This document shows, one piece after another, positions 1 through 9,503 of a stretch of 64,000 nt of DNA. A program made the translations under genes and the position numbers. The notes under the pieces are model-generated. The model ran no database searches, was not told the DNA's origin, and worked only from the letters and a program-made list of their open reading frames with translations. The stretch's first letter is position 1; every line of letters starts with the position of its first letter. Location of the stretch: contig OZ024933.1 in NCBI GenBank assembly GCA_964017235.1, positions 63,222,255 to 63,286,254 of the forward strand, in the 5' to 3' direction. This DNA is from Sabellastarte sp. h YS-2021. Lineage: Eukaryota; Annelida; Polychaeta; Sabellida; Sabellidae.

Positions 1-147
1 GTTTTCCTGGTCACCGGATCCAGCATAGTTAAACAGCAGTTTCTTGCTTTGTAAATTAATTGTTACAACTTCTAGGATGTGTAGACAATTTTACTTTAAC
101 ATGGACTGTGCGATAAATTGGCAAATGGATAAAAATACACTTTATTT
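1..147. repeat. Fragment of dispersed repeat V, left of LINE
   Basis: No coding potential is visible. Bases 70-147 resemble 38700-38790 (shared words such as agacaa-ttttac-ttaaca and gactgtg-gataaa). Bases 2283-2480, on the other side of the LINE, resemble the continuation at 38790-38960. The LINE therefore seems to sit inside a copy of a repeat that recurs near 38.7 kb. The similarity is imperfect and was judged by eye. Confidence 0.4.
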
Positions 148-2130
148 GTGATCACAAAATTATCTCGTGTGGTTGACTTTCCATCTTTGGATACACCAAT
201 TCAGAAAGTTGTTACCTTCCGTCAGTATCATAAATTGAATATTGATCAATTCAGAAGTGACCTCCTGACTATTCCGTTTGTTAGCTCACCATCTGATGAC
301 ATAGATTTATTGCATGAACAATACATGTCTGGTTTGTCTGGCCTTCTAGATATTCATGCACCAGTGAAGACTTAACAGCTCATCAAACCAGCCCCAAGCT
401 GGATAACTGATGAGTATAGAACTGCCAAGTGCATGAGAAGGCAGTATGAACATGCCTGGAGAAGAGACAAATCCTCTGAAAATCGTTCCCGTCTTCGACA
501 GCAGATAAACAGATGTAACCACATTCTAAATAGAAACAAGGGGTGTTTCTACCGTGATCTAGTTAGTGAAAATTGCGGTGATAGTAAGAGGTTATGGCAT
601 GCACTAAATAGAACATTGAGTCGATCAAATTCTACTGTCCTCCCATCCTTTGATGATGAAAAATCTTTAGCAAACAGATTTGGATCGTTTTTCATTGATA
701 AAATTGAAAAGATTCGAGACACCTTTAAATACACCTCAGGTTCTTCACCCAGACAAGGAGCTGCCGATTTTCAGTTCCTTTCAAGTTGTCACTGATACTG
801 AAGTCCTTAAGTTTATCAAGGAATCCCCTTCAAAAACTTGCTCCCTTGATCCATGCCCCACTCACATTGTGAAACAATGTATTGACATTCTTCTCCCTTC
901 ATTGACTAAACTGGTTAACTTGTGCATCAAAAATGAGATTCACTTATCTCTGTCCAAGGGCATGCCTACAGCACTAGTGCTACTCGACCTGTCCGCGGCT
1001 TTTGATACTATCGATCATGACACACTCCTATCCTGTTTGTCGTCTAGATTTGGTTTTGCTGGATCGGCACTAAAATGGTTTAGATCCTACCTCCAGGATC
1101 GTTTTCAGTCAGTCAAGATTGGTTGCAGTCTTTCGAATTTGTTCAAATTGAAGTTTGGAATCCCCCAAGGTTCTGTCTTAGGTCCTCTTCTGTTTTCCCT
1201 CTACACAACACCTCTTGGTAAAGTCATCAGAAAATATACCGGAGTCCGTTACCAATTCTATGCGGACGACACTCAGCTGTTCATTCACTTATCCCCTGAT
1301 GATAGTCTCAAGTCTTTTGACCGTCTTAAATCGTGTTTGAATGATATTCAGGTCTGGATGTCTGAAAACAAACTCAAGCTAAATCCTGATAAAACAGAAT
1401 TCATAGTCTTCGGTGCCAAAGACAGACACAAATGGCTCAGTGACTCATTTCCTGTCAATATCCTGGGTAATTGCCTCTCTCCCACAGATGTTGTACGCAA
1501 TCTGGGTGTCCTGTTTGATGCAAAGTTTTGTTCACCAATCACATAAATTCTGTTATCAAATCCTGTTTTATTAGCCTCAGGGACCTTCATCGCATCAGGA
1601 GGTTTTTTTCTGTGGATACATCAGTGGTGATTGCAAATGCTCTGGTCAGAAGTCGTTTGGATTATTGCAATTCTCTTTTTCGCAGTTTGTCATCCCGAAA
1701 TGCTACAAGGCTCCAATATGTTCAAAATGCGCTTGCACGGTTTGTCACTGGTGCTTCAAAGTACACTCACATTACATCCACCCTTAGGACACTTCATTGG
1801 CTACCCATTAGACAACGTATTATCTTCAAAACCCTAGTTTTGGTTTATAAGTACCTCACCACTGGCCAGCCTAAGTATTTTGCACCATATCTCCCCTTGT
1901 ACAAATCTGCCATGAATACAAGACGTTCCAATCCCAAAAATTTGTTCCTTCAGGTTCCCTCTTACTGTGCTTCCATCCATAAATCAAAGGTCCATTTTAA
2001 CAATAGTTTCTCATATGATGCCCCTAAGTTATGGAATGATCTTCCATATGATATACGCAGTGCTCCAAATCTCTCCAGTTTCAAAAGTCGACTCAAAACC
2101 TACCTATTTCAAAAATCATTCCCACCATAG
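148..2130 (+). pseudogene. LINE reverse transcriptase ORF2 remnant
   Basis: This polyprotein would make cDNA by target-primed reverse transcription. Visible RT blocks are LVLLDLSAAFDTIDH (near 976-1020), GIPQGSVLGPLLFSLY (near 1160-1205) and the catalytic YADD (near 1259-1270). The first part is in frame 1, and the coding frame shifts near 740-770 and again near 1530. Between residues reading LVNLCIKNE and LVLLDLSAAF the usual fingers segment of the RT (roughly 70-100 residues with the NYRPIS-type block) is missing, so there is an internal deletion as well as frameshifts. A stop closes the first fragment at 373-375. Family assignment is firm at the CR1/L2 group level and not below. Confidence 0.85.
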
Positions 2131-2257
2131 CTTCTTACTACCGAACACCGGACCGCCTCTCTGGGAACGACTCGGAACATGTCTAATGTCTTATGCCTTA
2201 CGAATTGGATGGTGTGCCTTAGAATCTGTTGATACGGAGATTAAGCACTTGGACAAC

Positions 2258-2281
2258 TGATTGATTGATTGATTGATTGAT
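2258..2281 (+). repeat. (TGAT)n 3' tail of the LINE
   Basis: About six TGAT units follow the LINE coding region by about 130 bp. Short tandem repeats in place of poly(A) are a known 3' end of CR1/L2-type LINEs, so this marks the 3' boundary of the insertion. Confidence 0.75.
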
Positions 2282-2705
2282 TTGAGGATATGCAGACAAC
2301 TATTTTAAATTGTTGCACACACATATGCATATCCTGAAACCAGCAGACAAAATGGCTAAAAATACTCACTTGAGCATTGGAAAACAATAGCCAAGATAAT
2401 AATTTCTAAGACATACTGGGCCTTAGTGGAAGTAGTGCTACACCTGCACAAAAATTGTGCAAAATTTTAGTATTTAAAGGCTTAAACATGTGATATATAA
2501 TCACGGTCACTTAATTGGCTTTGCTAATCTTTGAATTAAATTGGTATTCATAAAGTTAAGCTAATTTTTTTATTAAATGCAGCAGATTCAACTAATCCAA
2601 AAGTTAATCCACTGTTGGATGGATTAAAGTTAATCCAAAAATTAGCTTCACTTCTCTGTGAATACCAAACTTAATCCTAATCCAATTTTTAGATTAGCGT
2701 TAGCT
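2282..2705. repeat. Non-coding gap with a small foldback (MITE-like) sequence
   Basis: No gene is seen. 2283-2480 resembles repeat V near 38.8 kb. 2541-2671 is an inverted repeat: ttggtattca at 2541-2550 with a nearby gctaattttt block is mirrored by aaaaattagc and aataccaaac at about 2636-2670. The whole is about 130-150 bp, the size of a MITE. No target duplication was identified. Confidence 0.5.
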
Positions 2706-2723
2706 ATTTTATTACGCTACAAT

Positions 2724-2872
2724 AGCTTACCATGTGGGACTTAATGCTGTTCTCGGGTTGCCACACCCGGGGCCAACGTCTTAGAAAAAAAGATCATTCT
2801 TGTTAGCCACCGGATATACGGGTAGTTGTCGTCACGTGATAACTTCTGACCAATCGCCCTACTTTCTCGTTG
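2724..2872 (+). repeat. Left inverted terminal repeat of DIRS-like element
   Basis: The 149 bp starting agcttaccatgtgggactta and ending tactttctcgttg is the reverse complement of 8702-8850 with only a few mismatches. The outer tip 2706-2723 differs from the right tip, as expected for DIRS elements. Confidence 0.95.
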
Positions 2873-3098
2873 GCCACGATTGATTGGTACCAGTTTGTAA
2901 ATATACAGACATTTTCATTTATTTCTCAGTCTTTACGTATTGTTGGAGGCTAATATTTGAATATTTCATTTCATATATTTCATAGATTGTTCTGTAAAAT
3001 TATTGATTTCACAACTTAAGTATTTTCCTTACAATCCGCGTGTTTTGAGTTTTCTCGGTTCAGGCAATTTCAATTGTACGTCTTTTTATTGCGTTAAA

Positions 3099-5058
3099 AT
3101 GTCTCTCCATCAAGCAAACAAAGACAAACCGAGAGCTCAGAAATGCCGCCATTTTTGCTTCAGTTTTGATAATCATAACTACTGCCCTACCTGTAGGGAG
3201 GCTGGCAAGGGAGATGACCCCTGTGTCACCTTTGAAGCACCCTGCCATATTTCCACGTCTCTCACTGATGAGCAATTGCAAAAAATTCAAAACAGGAAGC
3301 GGTACTTAAAAAAGCAAAAAGCGGCAACTAGTTCTAAAGATGAACTAGATCTCTTGGGTGAAGGCGATGGGGACTCTTTTACTGGTTCCAATGCAGACCT
3401 AGAGAGTGCTGCTGATAACCTCTTTACCTCAGAGGAGTTATCAATTAAAAAGCCATCCGAGGTTGAACCCTCGTCTCATGCTTCAAAAGCTGGTCCATCC
3501 AGCAACATTGCTGCTCATCTGGACCTACCCCCTCCGAGGTCAAGTACTAATGCTCAGTCCGAGGCAATGGATGTGGACGTTGGTCCAGCACTCCCTCCTC
3601 GACTAGTACTTAACCAAACTACCTCGGATCAGTACGTTGTCCCTTCTGAGGCTATACCGAAGGATTCCTCATACTCACACAAAAAACAAAGCCACAGACA
3701 AACAGTAGCACCGAGCTCTGCCTCGGATCAACTGGATGAGGATTCCGACCAACCTCGGATCCATCCAACTAGACCTAAGAAACACTCTGACAAGAGCAAG
3801 CATAAAGCTAGGTCCAGATATGTGTCATCTTCAGAGGAAGATCACTCCCCTGTTGCCAGACACAGGTCTTCTAAGCCCTCTAGGGCTCAGCCCTCAGGCG
3901 CAGCTTCTGATCAAGACCTCCCACAACATGATCCAGACCCCCCTTATTATAGGGAAGTAGCTCTGTCTGACATTCCCTCCCAATACTCTGAAGAAGTAGA
4001 CACCTTCAGGCGCATTCTTTCTCTCCCTGACCCCAGGGACTCTATGCATAGGTCTTCAACTTCAGTGTTGGGTCTGGATGACGAAAAAGGCCGTCAAGAG
4101 CTCAGACCTAGAGGTCCTTCCTCTATCCTACCACTTAGCTTAGTTATCAAGGACGTCTTTGATAAATTTCAACATGATTTCAAAGCTGCCAATTTAGCTG
4201 AGGGCAAATATGTCAAGCCTCCTCCATCCACTTCTAAGTGGTATAAGGTTGGACAGCCCACTTTTCAAGACAAAATTCAGGAGTTGAATACAGACTTTCC
4301 TAAGATCTGTATTACTCCTAGACCTCCTGGGGCACCAGTAGCCAAAGTTCCTCTGCCAGTTCTTAAGGAGCTGGAACATCAGGCTAGACAAAATATATCA
4401 AACCCTCAATTTCACCGCTGCCTTTGCCAAAACCTCTTCTTCTTGCAATGCTTCCTTGGAAAAGTGCCAACATAGCATTAAGTCAACTGTCAAGAAGATA
4501 AAATCTCAGATCCAGAAAGGTGCCAATCCTGAGAAAGCAGCAAAGCGCGCATATGAGGAAGTTGCTGAGTACTTGGATTTTTGGAACAAGACGGTTCTTG
4601 TTCAACATAGAGCTCTTACCTGTCTCAGCAAATCTCTAGCCCATATCCTCCAGGGGGAATTATATTCCATGGCTAATACCGGCTTGCTTAGGCGCGAAGC
4701 CGAAATGACTCTATTACATCCCCAGCTAGGGGAAACGAGACGCCAAGAACTTAGGAACTCGTCCTTCTGGGACTCCTCCTTGTTCGAGTCTCAACTCGTA
4801 AAGGAAGGTGAGGACTTCCTTCTCAAAAAAGGCACCTCAAAAGATTCTCAGGGTTTCGCACCCTACCAGAATAAGCCCTTTCGTGGCCCCCACAAGAAAA
4901 GAGGCTCCTACAGGAAACGCCCCTATGGGGGCAATACCTCTCAAAGCAGTAACCAATCCTTTCCCTCGGGAAGAGGAAAATCCAACTTCAGAGGCTCCGG
5001 GGGTCGTTTTCGACCCCACAATAGGGGAAGGGGGTGTGGAAACCCCCCTTCTCAATGA
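3099..5058 (+). pseudogene. DIRS gag-like ORF, one frameshift
   Basis: The likely start is the ATG at 3099; the frame is open to its stop at 4475. The coherent protein continues in the next frame from about 4405 to the stop at 5058, so one small indel lies near 4400. The N-terminus carries a cysteine cluster (C-x3-C-x9-C-x2-C near residues 16-36, then another C). The middle is long, acidic and Ser/Pro-rich. The C-terminus is basic and Gly/Arg-rich (GRGKSNFRGSGGRF region, about 4970-5040), which suggests RNA binding. Position and composition fit DIRS gag, which packages element RNA. The stretch AAFAKTSSSC at about 4417-4446 shows which frame is native after the shift. Gag overlaps the start of pol by roughly 200 bp. 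Confidence 0.8.
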
Positions 5059-8000
5059 CTCCTCCAAAGCCTCACTCAGTCCACCAGTAGGAAGTCGCCT
5101 CCGTTCTTTCAAGAGAGACTGGCTAATAAACAAATGTTCTCAAAACGTGTTAAACATAATCACCAATGGCTACGTTCTGCCATTCCGTTCAAAGCCAAAC
5201 TTGATCAGATTTCCTCTGATTCTATCAGAGTACAAGGCCCAACAAAAATACCAAGCCTTGGCCACTTGTATCCAGTCTCTCTTGTCAAAGAACGCTTACT
5301 ATCGAAAGGGTGGAAAACGTAAAATCTCTCGGGTTTTACAGTCGCCTGTTCCTAGTACCCAAGCCTCACCAAAGGTGGAGGCCAGTCATAGACTTAAGCA
5401 GGCTCAACACTTTTCTACATGTAGAAAAGTTCAAAATGGAAACCCCGGAGTCCATCAGGACTTCCCTGGTCCCAGGGGAGTGGGTATCGTCGATAGACCT
5501 GTCAGACGCATACCTTCACATCCCCATCCATCCAAACTCAAGGAAGTACCTAAGGTTTTGCTACAAGGCCCAGGTGTTCCAGTTCACCTCCCTACCTTTC
5601 GGACTGGCCACAGCCCCCCAGGTCTTTACGATGATCGTAAAGGAAGTGAAACTAATGGCCCTCTCAAGAGGACTCAGAATTCACCAATACCTGGACGACT
5701 GGCTGATCAGGTCCCAGTCTCAGGAGGAATCCCAAAGGGACACACAGGCAGTGGTAGACCTAACCCAATCCTTGGGTTGGATAATCAACCAAGAAAAATC
5801 AGAACTGAAACCTACTCAGGTGTTTTCGTTTGTGGGCTACGAATACCACCTAGATTCAGCCCTTGTAAGACCCACTCACGAGAGATGGCTCAAACTTCAG
5901 GATTTGATCCTACGACTCAAGTCAAAACGTGTTTTCACTGCAAGATCTTTGATGTCTCTAATTGGGTTGCTAGCCTCAACGGAGAAAATGGTCCCAGAGG
6001 GACGCCTTCACATGAGGCCCTTTCAGTTTCATCTCAAGGAGCACTGGAGATATCCTCAGTCGCTGGACAACCTCCTTCCTTGGACAGAAGCCATTGTAGC
6101 CCACCTAGATTGGTGGCAAAACCCCTCAAATGTGATGAAAGGCGCAGACCTTCATCCCAAGGACCACAGTATCCAACTCTTTACCGACGCCTCAAACGGA
6201 GGTTGGGGCGCTCACTTAGATCAAAATTCTACAAAAGGGCTGTGGTCAGAGCGGGAAAAAAGGCTACACATAAATGTCCTGGAATTGAAGGCGGTCTCCC
6301 TGGCCCTTCGAGACTTCAAGGACCAGTGCCAGAATCAAACAGTGTTAGTTGCGATGGACAACTCAACAGTGGTAGCCTACATCAACAAGCAGGGGGGAAC
6401 TCACTCAGCAGAGATGTGCGCTCTCCTGTGGAAAATCATGACCTGGTGCCATCACTACCATGTAACATTGAAAGCCAGGCACATTCCAGGGTGTCTGAAT
6501 GTGATGGCCGACCTGCTATCCAGGTCCAACCAAGTGCAGTCAACAGAATGGTCTCTGCACCCACAGGTCTTCAAGCAAATCTGCCAGAAGTGGTTCACCC
6601 CTCATGTAGACTTATTCGCCACTCACCTGAACCACAAACTCCCTCTATATGTGTCTCCTATCCCAGACCCAAGGGCCTGGAACATAGATGCTCTGAACAT
6701 AAACTGGACCAACCTCACGGCCTACGCCTACCCTCCTACGGCTCTCCTTCACAAGGTGATCCAAAAGATCAAGCAATGCCATTGCCTGATCATCGTGATA
6801 GCCCCAGGCTGGCCAGGGATGCCCTGGTTTTGGGACCTAGTGCAGCTCTCAACAGAGATCCCACTACAACTCCCAGTGTCAAGGACCCTACTCAAACAGT
6901 CCCACAAGTATGTGTTCCACAACAACCCACAACAGCTGAACCTCCACGCCTGGTGTCTAGGAGCGGACAACTCCAAGAACAAGGCTTCTCTGTGGAGGTG
7001 GCAGAGAGAATTGCTGCCCCTCAGCGGTCATCAACAAGGACAGCGGTCAAAGTGGGCCCTATTTGAAAAATGGTGCAGAGAAAATTCGGTGGATTTCTCC
7101 ACTCCATCTGTGAAACAAATCTCAGATTTTTTCATGTACCTGTACCAAGACTTAAACAGGCGCCCCTCGACCATTGATGGTTACAGGACTGCAATCGTTG
7201 ACACTTTGGGCCCAACGGCCCAACACATTGCACACAATGCAGACCTTCATAGGTTACTCTCCAGTTTTCACAGGGATCGTCCTAAAAGTTCCAGAAATTT
7301 ACCCAAGTGGAACCTTTCTGTTGTCCATAACGAGCTCACCAAAGCACCATTTGAGCCCATGAAAGACTCAGACCTCAAACATCTTACTCTCAAAACTGCT
7401 TTCTTGCTAGCCTTGGCCTCCGGCAAGCGCCGCAGCGAAATCCATGCCTGGGTCGCGAACAAAGTATCTAATTTAGGCCAATGGGAAAAGGTGGCCTTGT
7501 TCCCTTCTTCTGATTTCATAGCCAAAAACCAACTAGCAAGAGAAGGTTCTCAAAGTGTGTCACCAGTGACTATCCCTGCTTTGACTACCATTGTAGATAG
7601 ACAGTTTAAGGAAGACAGGACCCTGTGTCCCGTGCGGGCCCTGAGGTTTTATTTGGACCGAACTAAAGACCTGAGAGGATCTCGTTCTCTCCTTTTCATC
7701 TCCTTTAAGAAAGGACATACCTCAGACATCAGACCCGCTACACTCTCTTCATGGTTGAAACAAACCATCCTACTTTGTTACAAACACGCAGATCAACAAG
7801 CCTTGGACTTGGTCCAAGTCAAAGCGCATGACATCCGGGCCTTCGAGGCCTCTAAGGCTTTTACGGTGGAGTATCGGTGGACCAAATCATGCAAGCCTGT
7901 CACTGGAAAGCTCACAACACATTCACAAATTTTTACCTAAAAGACCTTACTTGGTCGGACACCGACAACAATATGTATCTGGGACCCGTGGTGGCGGCAC

Positions 8001-8116
8001 AACAAGTCCTAGATCCTTCCCCTCAGACCAGTTGTCCTCGGAAAGAAAAAAGGGGAGGGGGGGGGGGGGGCACATCCGCTACAACCAAGTCTTCAGGAGT
8101 CTCTCCCAGGATCTAG
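4808..8116 (+). pseudogene. DIRS pol: RT, RNase H, methyltransferase-like, tyrosine recombinase
   Basis: The N-terminal pol part lies in the frame of 4808-5300 and overlaps gag. It then shifts near 5300 into the long frame 5310-7940. Counting from 5310: the RT has YLDDW with Asp129/Asp130; RNase H starts at FTDAS (Asp293) with ELKAV and DNST following; a segment with WFTPHVDLFATHLN and AYAYPP resembles the Dam-like methyltransferase domain of DIRS elements; the recombinase has the GKRRSEI arginine box (about 707) and H840-x-x-R843. A second shift near 7860, apparently one T lost in a T run, moves the end into another frame, where CHWKAHNTFTNFYLKDL supplies the expected catalytic tyrosine. A poly-G run at about 8056-8070 follows. 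The lesions are few, so the copy is young but inactive as read. Confidence 0.92.
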
Positions 8117-8535
8117 GTATTCCTTTACCTTCAAGATGTTACGGGTAAGGTCATTTTATTTTTTAATTATCAGGTAATTTCTATTAAGGACTTATTCAGT
8201 TGTCGTTAATCTCATATTTCAGGTTAAAAATTTCATGAGATGCCCAACCACTGGGTTGGTCAGTCACACGTGAAGGTCTACTAGGGACCCTTAGACCTCG
8301 AAGTGAGCACCGCTGCACTTCCGTCCTACTACCAAACATCTGGACAGTTTTAGCACTGTCCCTCTTTTACTTAGGTTTTTTGGCTCGTTACAGGCCCGAT
8401 CTTCGGGATCGGGGCACTGTAAAAGGGACTCAGACTGGTATTTCTGGCACTATTCTGTATATACTAATTCAAATCTTAGAAAAAATGACATATTTTCCAG
8501 TCTCAGCTGTAATCCCGCCACCGGGCGGTTGAATT

Positions 8536-8640
8536 CAGCATTAAGTCCCACATGGTAAGCTATTGTAGCGTAATAAAATTGAAAATTTTAATTACTTAAA
8601 TGTAGCTTTTATAAGCTACAAGCTTACCATGTGGGACTTA
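8536..8640 (+). repeat. Internal complementary region of DIRS-like element
   Basis: 8536-8578 is the reverse complement of the left end (2706-2748) and about 8578-8640 is the reverse complement of the right end (about 8832-8893). The join (gcgtaataaaat followed by tgaaaattttaatt) shows exactly how the two tips meet in the circular form. In DIRS elements this region templates completion of the ends during replication. Confidence 0.93.
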
Positions 8641-8701
8641 GGAGAGTCCCACCCTGCCTCCCCGCTGTTTACAGCTGAGGGGTAGGTTTAATAAAAAATT
8701 T

Positions 8702-8850
8702 CAACGAGAAAGTAGGGCGATTGGTCAGAAGTTATCACGTGACAACAACTACCAGTATATCCGGTGGCTAACAAGAACGATCTTTTTTTCTAAGACGTTG
8801 GCCCCGGGTGTGGCAACCCGAGAACAGCATTAAGTCCCACATGGTAAGCT
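8702..8850 (-). repeat. Right inverted terminal repeat of DIRS-like element
   Basis: This is the reverse complement of 2724-2872 with the same length of 149 bp and about three or four mismatches. The unique right tip 8851-8893 follows; it contains the small palindrome tgtagcttataaaagctaca. Confidence 0.95.
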
Positions 8851-8893
8851 TGTAGCTTATAAAAGCTACATTTAAGTAATTAAAATTTTCAAA

Positions 8894-9503
8894 TTTTTCG
8901 CTTATGTTTCCCTAATCCACTTTGTGACTTTTAATGCCCCCTGGATATTACTTCACACCACAACATGTCCATTCAGCTGTTGTAAAGTTGTTATAAATTT
9001 AAGTTATTTCAAGAGGCTCATGGGTTTCAAGTTATAGAAAACAATACAAAACACTTTTGAACAGTTTTGCTTTCTTTTAAAGCAATTCATTTGGTTTTAG
9101 TGGGTGACGCAAGAACACTACCACTACCTGTTTCAAAAATATCCAATCTTACACAGTTACAAAGAGTTAAGTTCAAAGCCAAGATGTCAAAAACCCAAAA
9201 CTAGGTTCACCAGTAAAATTATCATATAAACAGTCTTCAAGAAGGCTATTTCATGAACCAAAACACTCTAATTTATGTTTTCCCCAACCGAGATAGTGTT
9301 TCCCAGACATCTTGTATATAGGGTACTTTTTCACTGACATCAATAATTTAGCTACACTGAAACATTAAGTGAGATAAAATTAAATGCATAAAGGATAAAA
9401 AAAATACAGCCAGCTACAAATTCTTTATATCACATAAGATAGGACTACATAAAATTGCACTTCTATATACTTTTCACACAAAGTATATATCAAAAAATAT
9501 AAA
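8894..9503. other. AT-rich spacer upstream of the P450
   Basis: No coding sequence, array or recognised element is seen. The stretch between the DIRS-like element and the P450 start is the only room for a proximal promoter, but I could not assign a convincing TATA or initiator. Confidence 0.5.

Larger units (their letters stand above)
148..2281 (+). mobile_element. CR1/L2-like non-LTR retrotransposon, 5'-truncated and degenerate
   Basis: Pieces of a single LINE polyprotein lie in order in three reading frames and end in a TGAT-repeat tail. 148-375 and 433-795 match the region between endonuclease and reverse transcriptase. 766-1546 is the reverse transcriptase and 1528-2130 is the C-terminal region. 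The short tandem repeat in place of poly(A), and the C-terminal wording (LDYCNSLF, LHWLPIRQRI), are typical of the CR1/L2/Rex1 group. No apurinic-type endonuclease is seen, so the copy is 5'-truncated. It cannot be active. Confidence 0.85.
2706..8893 (+). mobile_element. DIRS-like tyrosine-recombinase retrotransposon, nearly complete
   Basis: About 6.19 kb. The element has 149-bp inverted terminal repeats (2724-2872 and 8702-8850), unique outer tips (2706-2723 and 8851-8893) and an internal complementary region (8536-8640) containing the reverse complement of both tips joined head to tail. Gag and pol lie between, and pol carries RT, RNase H, a methyltransferase-like segment and a tyrosine recombinase. 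This is the textbook layout of DIRS-type elements, which replicate through a circular DNA and integrate by a recombinase without target duplication. The coding parts are open apart from about three single-step frameshifts near 4400, 5300 and 7860, which suggests a fairly recent insertion. The outer boundaries come from where the internal complementary region stops matching each flank. Confidence 0.93.

Noticed and set aside
5310..7066. A very long second open frame through the first DIRS-like pol (frame of 4808-7066)
   Set aside because: Only its first part (to about 5300) matches pol. Beyond that it is an overlap in the wrong frame over conserved RT and RNase H coding, with no domain of its own.
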